Shown: positions 40,379-45,486 of the stretch, in pieces | How positions within the stretch are numbered: the first letter of the stretch is position 1 | Layout: every line of letters begins with the position of its first letter | Source of the DNA: Amoebophrya sp. AT5.2 | Taxonomy: Eukaryota > Sar > Dinophyceae > Syndiniales > Amoebophryaceae | Reading direction: 5' to 3' | Assembly: GCA_005223375.1 (NCBI GenBank) | Contig: RXOD01003848.1 | Span: forward strand, 1-45,486 | Length of the DNA stretch: 45,486 nucleotides | Translations under genes and position numbers: made by a program | Notes under the pieces: model-generated | Databases searched by the model: none | The model's input: only the letters and a program-made list of their open reading frames with translations | What the model was told of the DNA's origin: nothing

Positions 40379-43009
40379 ATGGGTAGCTGCATGCTTTGTC
40401 TAGAGGGCTACGCCATGGGGTTCCTTTTGTCGTTTTGTTTTTGCTTTCTTCTGTTTGTCCCCACGACAGCCAAGCCACCGTTGGAGCCGGCGGAGATCGA
40501 GCGCCTGAGCAAACTCTTCAACTTGAGACAACCGGAATTGGACGCCATTGCAGAACGGGAAGTCGATGAGTACTTTAAAGCGCAGAAGAAAAAGCTGTTT
40601 ACTCAGCGGACGGCTGGGCAGTACGCGGAAGCGTTCCTCGGCGAAAGGGTGGAGCTGGAGTCCCGCGACAGTGGCGGCAAGGTCGTCAAGAAGTCAGTGC
40701 CCATGCCGCATTCCAAAGCTGAAGTGTGCGAGTTTCTGCAAGCCCAAGAAGGACCACGCGACATTTTCAGGAGCAGAGAAGATCGCGCCGCGGCGGAGGC
40801 GCTGTCAATGTGCCCAGAACACGCGTTTTTGGCCGAGATTCCCCTCGAAACTCGAAAGCAGTGGTTCGGGGGCTTCCGTTTAGATTTTGTCGAAGATGCG
40901 GATCAAGAAGAGGTGGCCGCATCTTGGGCGAGCGGAAAACCGATTTTTTCAATGGACGACTTCCCGTCGATCCAGCTCGACCTCGAGGCGTCGAGAAAAG
41001 AACTTCTGCGCATCGTGCAAATCGGGAAGGCGATCAGGTGGGACAACCTCGCGGTCCTCCCGCCGGGGTTTTCCGTAGCTCCGGCCAACCTGATAGTAAG
41101 GGACCACAGGAATCGTTACGTAAACGATTGGACCATTGCCGGCCTCAACCCTCGCCTTCGTCCTTGGGATACAAACTACGGCAATATGTGCCAGCTTGTC
41201 GCTTTAGTAGTGATGGGGGCGTTGTTTTGGGGCTTGGATATCAGTGATAGTTTTTTTCACTGGATGCTCCACCCCTCTTGTCGCCGCCTTTTCGGCATCA
41301 ACTTGCCGTCGGAGAACGGCGTCGAAGCAAAGGCGCAACTGTTGTTCGCGGCGATGGGACTTGCGGTGTCGCCTGGAATAAACGACTATTCCATCAAAGC
41401 GTGCATCCAGGCCTACCTACGCTTCGACCCCTCTTTGTGCGTGGTCGACTTCGTGGATGATCTCCGGGGCACGTCGCGGGGCGTGGAAACATCGTTTCGC
41501 AAAGTGTACCTGGGGACGCAGAAGTTTCGGTTCTTTATTCGCCGTCTTGGAATCGTACTCCACGACTTTCGGCCGGAAAAACTCGACAAAATGATTTTTC
41601 CTACTCGTGCCATCGATTGGGTCGGGTTTTCCGTCGACACCGTGGCCATGACGGTTTCGGTCGACAAAGACCGACTGATGAAGACTATCACCTCCCTCGC
41701 CGGCTACATCAGCACGTGTAGGGACACGCATCTTACGACGGCTAAGGAACTAGCAAGCATCGTCGGGAAACTAAGTTTCCTCGTCTTCATTGTGCGGCTG
41801 GGACGACGCTGCCTCCGTTCAGCCTACGACGCTCTAGGAGCTTCCGGGGCAATCTTCCAGTGGACCAAGGGGCGGAAAAGCTTCAATCCCTCCATCCACG
41901 TCTCGAACAGTATGATCGACGACCTGGAGTGGTGGATCAAAATCCTGCGCAGCGACCCGCGCCTGCCCATTTTGATGACGGACAAGGGCCAAGCCTACAT
42001 ATTCACTCCCGAACTTTTAGACTGGCCTGAGGTGTTTGCGGGGATGAAAGCATCTGATGTGGCAATAGTCACAACAGATGCAAGTAGGCTAGGATGGGGG
42101 TACAGCATAGATGATGATACATCAAGGGGGTTCGCGCCGTGGGAGTTCGACGGCGCCAAGAAGAGCTCGAACTTTCGGGAGCTGCTGACGGTCCAGAAAG
42201 TGCTCGAGTCTGGTGAGCGCTTCGATGGTCGACGTTTCCTTTTTCTACGAACAGACAACACCACCACGCGGCATTACGTAAATGCCGGCACGGGGAAGTA
42301 CCCCGACTTGGCCAAGATCGCTGGGGACATAATCCAGATTTGTCTCGCGAAAGGGTGGGTGTTGATCGCGTCGCACATAGCCGGTAAGGCAAATGTGATC
42401 GCAGACGCACTCAGTAGATTATGGTTGAATTCTACAATTACTGATCCAAACCCGAACAAACGGTTCAGCCCGAGGGTGTTGAACGCGGTGCAGAAGCGGA
42501 TCGGGCTGCGGATTTCGTTCGACATGTTGTGCTCGCGCGGCGGCATCAACTCGCTCACGGGGAACGACTACTACGACTACAGGATCAACGCCTTCTCCGT
42601 CACTGCCGACGAGACGGGGGAAGCTTTTGGGCACGTACTCTGGTGGCACCCGTCACTAGACATGTTGCAGGTCACGGTCAAGCACCTGACTTCCTTCATG
42701 ACGAAGGGCGTTGACGAGCGCATCATGGCACTGGTGTTGGTTCCGAAGATTAACAGCAGGTTTGCCTTTTTGTACGCGAAGCTGCACAAAATTACGAGAT
42801 TGAAGAAAGGCGGCATCCTGTTCCAGGATACCAAGGACGGCAAGTCGTGGCACGACTTGCCGCCGGTTGACTGCCCTTACTTGGTCTTAGCTACTATGTC
42901 GCGCGAGGACATTAAGCTGCAGCAGGCTAAGCGGCAGGCCGTTTTTGACGAAGCGCGCAGAAAAGTCCTGCACGAGCGCGTCGCTGCCGCCTACTCCCCT
43001 GGTGGTTGA
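40379..43009 (+). CDS. reverse transcriptase-RNase H ORF of the DIRS-type element
   Basis: 876 residues. The N-terminus has an unexpected hydrophobic stretch (GFLLSFCFCFLLFVPTTAK), like a signal peptide. The reverse transcriptase domain spans about residues 200-420: FSVAPANLIVRDHRNRYVND (fingers), GLDISDSFFHWMLHP (motif A Asp), LLFAAMGLAVSPG (motif B) and VVDFVDDLRG (motif C, FVDD in place of YxDD). RNase H spans about 560-680: VTTDASRLGWGY, SSNFRELLTV, LRTDNTTTRHYVN and SHIAGKANVIADALSR give its D-E-D-D residues. The C-terminal ~190 residues follow the pattern found after RNase H in DIRS elements (FDMLCSR, then NAFSVTADE, HVLWWHPSLDML and MALVLVPK). No integrase or protease is present. Confidence 0.9.
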   Translation: MGSCMLCLEGYAMGFLLSFCFCFLLFVPTTAKPPLEPAEIERLSKLFNLRQPELDAIAEREVDEYFKAQKKKLFTQRTAGQYAEAFLGERVELESRDSGGKVVKKSVPMPHSKAEVCEFLQAQEGPRDIFRSREDRAAAEALSMCPEHAFLAEIPLETRKQWFGGFRLDFVEDADQEEVAASWASGKPIFSMDDFPSIQLDLEASRKELLRIVQIGKAIRWDNLAVLPPGFSVAPANLIVRDHRNRYVNDWTIAGLNPRLRPWDTNYGNMCQLVALVVMGALFWGLDISDSFFHWMLHPSCRRLFGINLPSENGVEAKAQLLFAAMGLAVSPGINDYSIKACIQAYLRFDPSLCVVDFVDDLRGTSRGVETSFRKVYLGTQKFRFFIRRLGIVLHDFRPEKLDKMIFPTRAIDWVGFSVDTVAMTVSVDKDRLMKTITSLAGYISTCRDTHLTTAKELASIVGKLSFLVFIVRLGRRCLRSAYDALGASGAIFQWTKGRKSFNPSIHVSNSMIDDLEWWIKILRSDPRLPILMTDKGQAYIFTPELLDWPEVFAGMKASDVAIVTTDASRLGWGYSIDDDTSRGFAPWEFDGAKKSSNFRELLTVQKVLESGERFDGRRFLFLRTDNTTTRHYVNAGTGKYPDLAKIAGDIIQICLAKGWVLIASHIAGKANVIADALSRLWLNSTITDPNPNKRFSPRVLNAVQKRIGLRISFDMLCSRGGINSLTGNDYYDYRINAFSVTADETGEAFGHVLWWHPSLDMLQVTVKHLTSFMTKGVDERIMALVLVPKINSRFAFLYAKLHKITRLKKGGILFQDTKDGKSWHDLPPVDCPYLVLATMSREDIKLQQAKRQAVFDEARRKVLHERVAAAYSPGG

Positions 43010-43273
43010 GCCATGTACCGAGCGCTGGATGTTTTGGGTTATTATGGTTTTTCAGGAAGTTTGAGTTCTTTCTGTCAGACCGCTTTGCGCGCCCGCGGTC
43101 GCATTTCGCGTACCGGAGCGTGCACGCGTATGAGACGAGTCCCTCACCGAGTCGCCCTCGCAGAACACAAAGTTCCCGCCTCCAATGATGGAGGCACGGA
43201 ACAGAGATCTGCGAAGCAAGAAGAGGCTTTCATTGTCCTTCTCCTTGATGACCCACTTCGACGACCTTAACAG
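43010..43273. other. 3' end of the element plus 3' end of the host intron
   Basis: 264 bp from the reverse transcriptase stop to the JmjC acceptor. The perfect hairpin GCCTCCA-ATGA-TGGAGGC lies at 43178-43195. The border between element and host intron is not evident. Confidence 0.4.
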
Positions 43274-44284
43274 GTCGACAGTCTGTGCGTGAATGAGCTC
43301 GCTGTCCAGAGTGACGTGTTTCCGGGAACCAAGCGGATGGCGCAGTCCCTTGTTTCCACCATGCGGCGATGTGCGACCTGCTCCTCTCTGCGCGGCAGCG
43401 CTTCCTTCATCGCTCTCCCCGCCCCGTCGTGGTCGCCTTCTCCTTCGACTTCCTCTCACTCTCACGACAACTCTCTGTCTCCGTCTCGCGCGGCTGCAGC
43501 TTGGTTAGAACTGGACGCCGCAATGAAGTTGAGCAACATCGACCCGAGTGCTGTCATGAAACCTCACCTGGACAGAGCAGTGCTGGATGTTCTCGCGAAC
43601 CGACAGCGAGGAGATCAAGATCATGACAATCAACTGAGAGGTGAGGCAGCTGCTCATCAATCCGCACATTTGCAGCAGCGGCTCGCGGACGAACTAAACG
43701 TAAACACTGACCACAATGGCAGAGTCTCGTCATCCACATTGTCCGTCACCAGCCTCACTCAGCCTTTGTCGGCGGTGACCTACTTGGCCCAGCACGACAT
43801 TTTCAAGCAGTTTCGATTGCTGAAACACGATGTTCCGTGGTGCGAGTACGCGACCGCGTCCTCGATCTGGATGGGCAGCGCCAACACGGTCACGGAGCTG
43901 CACACAGACACGATGGACAACGTTTACATGCAAGTCTGCGGCTTCAAACGCATCAAGCTGGCGAAACCGGGGTTCCAATTCAAATACTATTTGAAGCAGA
44001 AACAGAATGATGATGATCATGAAGCTGAAGGGAAGAGTTGTCGCGACGGGCAGAATACGAAAGCAAATCAAGCTGGAAATGGGGTGGAAAAACGAGCCGC
44101 GTCATCGGATGATGAAGGGAACTTCATGAAGGGCTTCCGCGCTTTTGGGGAGCACGACGACATTCCGCTCTGCTACGACTTCGTCGTGGGACCGGGGGAC
44201 GTTGTGTTTATCCCGAAAGGCTGGTGGCATGGAATGAAAGCGCTGACGCCGAGTATTTCCGTCAATTTCTGGGAAGAACTTTAA
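43274..44284 (+). CDS. JmjC (cupin_8) protein, exon 3 (3' part of gene) with iron-binding core
   Basis: Continues the gene begun at 31096. Exon 3 starts in phase 0 after TTAACAG and ends at TAA. It encodes the catalytic core of a 2-oxoglutarate/Fe(II) oxygenase: TYLAQHDIFKQFRLLKHDVP, SSIWMGSANTVTELHTDTMD (His and Asp of the HxD iron pair), NVYMQVCGFKRIKLAKPG, and GDVVFIPKGWWHGMKALTPS, whose His is the third iron ligand. It closes with ISVNFWEEL, as in JMJD5 and FIH-type proteins. A charged insertion (KQKQNDDDHEAEGK...) sits in the middle of the fold. The family hydroxylates proteins or demethylates histones; which applies here cannot be told. The core is complete only with exon 2, 10.2 kb upstream, so the gene depends on splicing out the retroelement intron. 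Confidence 0.8.
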   Translation, partial: VDSLCVNELAVQSDVFPGTKRMAQSLVSTMRRCATCSSLRGSASFIALPAPSWSPSPSTSSHSHDNSLSPSRAAAAWLELDAAMKLSNIDPSAVMKPHLDRAVLDVLANRQRGDQDHDNQLRGEAAAHQSAHLQQRLADELNVNTDHNGRVSSSTLSVTSLTQPLSAVTYLAQHDIFKQFRLLKHDVPWCEYATASSIWMGSANTVTELHTDTMDNVYMQVCGFKRIKLAKPGFQFKYYLKQKQNDDDHEAEGKSCRDGQNTKANQAGNGVEKRAASSDDEGNFMKGFRAFGEHDDIPLCYDFVVGPGDVVFIPKGWWHGMKALTPSISVNFWEEL

Positions 44285-45281
44285 GCGCACGCCAGACACG
44301 CAGTGCCAACGACAACGAGGCATGAGTACTCGTTACCGATTTGTGTGGTGTTGAGGGACGAGGGGGAGGCTGACGATGTATTTTCATGTACTTATGTCTA
44401 AAAAAATATTCTTTTATTCAACAACCGCGACAGTTATGGATAAATTCGATGTATTCGAAATACCCGACAACTAGCTACCACGTGTGAATGTGATGGGTGG
44501 GCGAGCAACCACTTCAATCAAGACGGTAAGAGCATGAGCATATTTCATTTTTTATGTAATCGTGTGAAAAACAACTCGAATGCAAACGATTTATGATAAT
44601 CATGACGATTCGATCCGCACGAAGTCTAAACAAAGAGCAGTCTCAACACGACGACGACAAACGCTGAGCGAAATTTCCTATTGCTCCTCCCTGGTGGTGG
44701 TGATGGATGGAAGCGATGTGGTTTGTTCTTGCTTTTATTGATGTTGACAGAATAGAAACGATGCGCCGCACCCTGCCGCGTGGCATTTGTCGGCGATTTC
44801 TCGACCTTGATCTCGATTTCGATGGAAGATTCTCCGGAGTCCGGAACAGCTGGAACAACACGAACATGTGAATGTGTCGAGGGGAAATATCGATTCTCGC
44901 CGTCCGTTTCGTGAAGAAGGTCGGTCGTCGTCCTAAGTCACTAGCGCTACACACAGCAGCACAGCACAGACTGGTCGTGATGGCAACAATCCGATGCGAC
45001 GAGTCGTCGATCATTTTGATTTAAGTACCTCCTCGCTCCTGAAAAATATATTTTGTGTTGACTTTTTACTCAACAAGCAAGTTGTGCAAGTCGTGCAGGG
45101 GGATAACGACATTGGTGAAGCATTCACTTGTAGAGTGGTCCGGTGCGCCTGGTCGTGTACCTACCTCAGAAAAGCTGTCAGTGTGGCGCGTATAGAAGCA
45201 AGTATCGTGCCGGCCAAAAGATGGAATATGAAGGAGGACAGCCAGAAATTGATAGATTGATCTCGTCCCTCTACCAACACC
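44285..45281. other. intergenic spacer
   Basis: About 1 kb. An 88-codon ATG frame at 44994-45260 has no recognised motif and I leave it unassigned. No RNA gene seen. The last part should be the leader of the next gene. Confidence 0.5.
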
Positions 45282-45486
45282 ATGTCATCTTCCTCATCGT
45301 CCAGTTCCAGTTCGTCCGACAGCGAGAGCACGAGCGAGGCGAGCAGCCGGGGCAGTCCGCATACAGCAGAAGTTGCGACGTTTTTTGCGCCGGCTGCGAC
45401 TGCCCCTGCCGATCCATTGGAGACTCGGCCAGAAGAGCTCCTGCTCCCGTCCCCACGGCTGCGTCCCGAGGGTGAGGCCCTGGCGC
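45282..45486 (+). CDS. start of a Ser-rich protein, cut by window edge
   Basis: An ATG frame open to the window end with no stop: MSSSSSSSSSSSDSESTSEA, then SSRGSPHTAEVATFFAP and PLETRPEELLLPSPRLRPEG. The start is Ser- and acid-rich with many potential phosphorylation sites. A GAGG|GTGAGG near 45470 could be a splice donor. The family is not recognisable from 68 residues. It keeps the same strand as all the other genes. Confidence 0.5.
   Translation, partial: MSSSSSSSSSSSDSESTSEASSRGSPHTAEVATFFAPAATAPADPLETRPEELLLPSPRLRPEGEALA

Larger units (their letters stand above)
33619..43009 (+). mobile_element. DIRS-type (tyrosine-recombinase) retrotransposon, ORF-bounded minimum extent
   Basis: A gag-like zinc-finger ORF, two small ORFs, a tyrosine recombinase and a reverse transcriptase-RNase H ORF stand in this order on one strand, with no stop or frameshift. 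Reverse transcriptase plus tyrosine recombinase, without DDE integrase or aspartic protease, defines the DIRS order. The true ends lie outside the ORFs, in 33031-33618 and 43010-43273. I found no clear terminal inverted or split direct repeats by eye, and none of the usual target duplication, which this order does not make. Small hairpins occur at 33219-33233 (AGAGTC-TAG-GACTCT) and 43178-43195 (GCCTCCA-ATGA-TGGAGGC) near the likely ends. Confidence 0.85.
33031..43273 (+). other. 10.2-kb intron 2 of the JmjC gene, host to a DIRS-type retrotransposon
   Basis: CGGG|GTACGT donor at 33031 and TTAACAG|GTC acceptor ending at 43273. Both flanking exons are in phase 0 and both carry parts of one JmjC fold in the right order. 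All other introns here are 114-485 nt apart from the 550-bp repeat-bounded segment in the glycosidase gene, so almost the whole length is explained by the inserted element. Confidence 0.7.

Noticed and set aside
33031..43273. Terminal inverted repeats or split direct repeats of the DIRS-type element
   Set aside because: I compared the outer and internal non-coding parts by eye and found only short hairpins, no convincing long repeats. A dot plot is needed.
31096..44284. JmjC gene as a pseudogene destroyed by the retroelement
   Set aside because: Exon frames, splice sites and iron-binding residues are all intact on both sides, so an intronic insertion explains the data better. Transcripts would settle it.

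Overview
This window looks like nuclear DNA of a protist, most probably an alveolate of the dinoflagellate line. The evidence is indirect. Every protein-coding gene I can support (about eleven host genes plus the ORFs of one large retroelement) lies on the + strand. The genes carry few, mostly short spliceosomal introns with clear GT-AG ends. Coding regions are GC-rich and full of low-complexity, disordered insertions, while the spacers are AT-richer. The gene content is plainly eukaryotic (RabGGTase beta, RTEL1 helicase, mitochondrial sarcosine/dimethylglycine dehydrogenase, BTB protein, JmjC protein). One-way gene arrays and a compact, intron-poor layout would fit a small dinoflagellate genome such as a syndinian, but no sequence mark here proves that.

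Layout, left to right: 1-577, 3' end of a Rab geranylgeranyltransferase beta subunit gene; 1264-3846, a large disordered protein of unknown function; 5058-8070, a two-exon mitochondrial FAD/GcvT-type sarcosine or dimethylglycine dehydrogenase; 9830-12815, a three-exon FtsJ-fold methyltransferase with a long acidic tail; 13138-14763, a two-exon unknown protein; 14764-17478, a long gene-poor spacer holding a probable non-LTR retroposon copy; 17479-18892, a two-exon BTB/BACK protein; 19451-23804, a secreted GH65-type glycosidase whose reading frame is split by a 550-bp segment bounded by 45-bp direct repeats; 24331-24996, a small two-exon unknown gene; 26199-30442, a two-exon RTEL1-type DNA helicase; 31096-44284, a three-exon JmjC (cupin_8) protein; 45282-45486, the start of a Ser-rich protein running off the window.

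The most striking feature is a complete-looking tyrosine-recombinase (DIRS-type) retrotransposon of about 10 kb inside the second intron of the JmjC gene, on the same strand. It has a gag-like zinc-finger ORF, two small ORFs, a tyrosine-recombinase ORF and a reverse transcriptase-RNase H ORF, all uninterrupted. The flanking host exons still join in frame over this 10.2-kb intron. Other points of interest: splice donors of the form GTAC/GTAT with AG|GT at both intron ends, a probable duplication-born GC-AG intron in the glycosidase gene, an 18-bp inverted-repeat hairpin inside that segment, DEGH in place of DEAH in the RTEL1 homologue, and repeat-bounded insertions in an intron and a spacer.

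The host genes do not form a pathway; this is an ordinary eukaryotic gene array. Exon limits were worked out by hand from splice signals and reading frame, and no transcript evidence was available.
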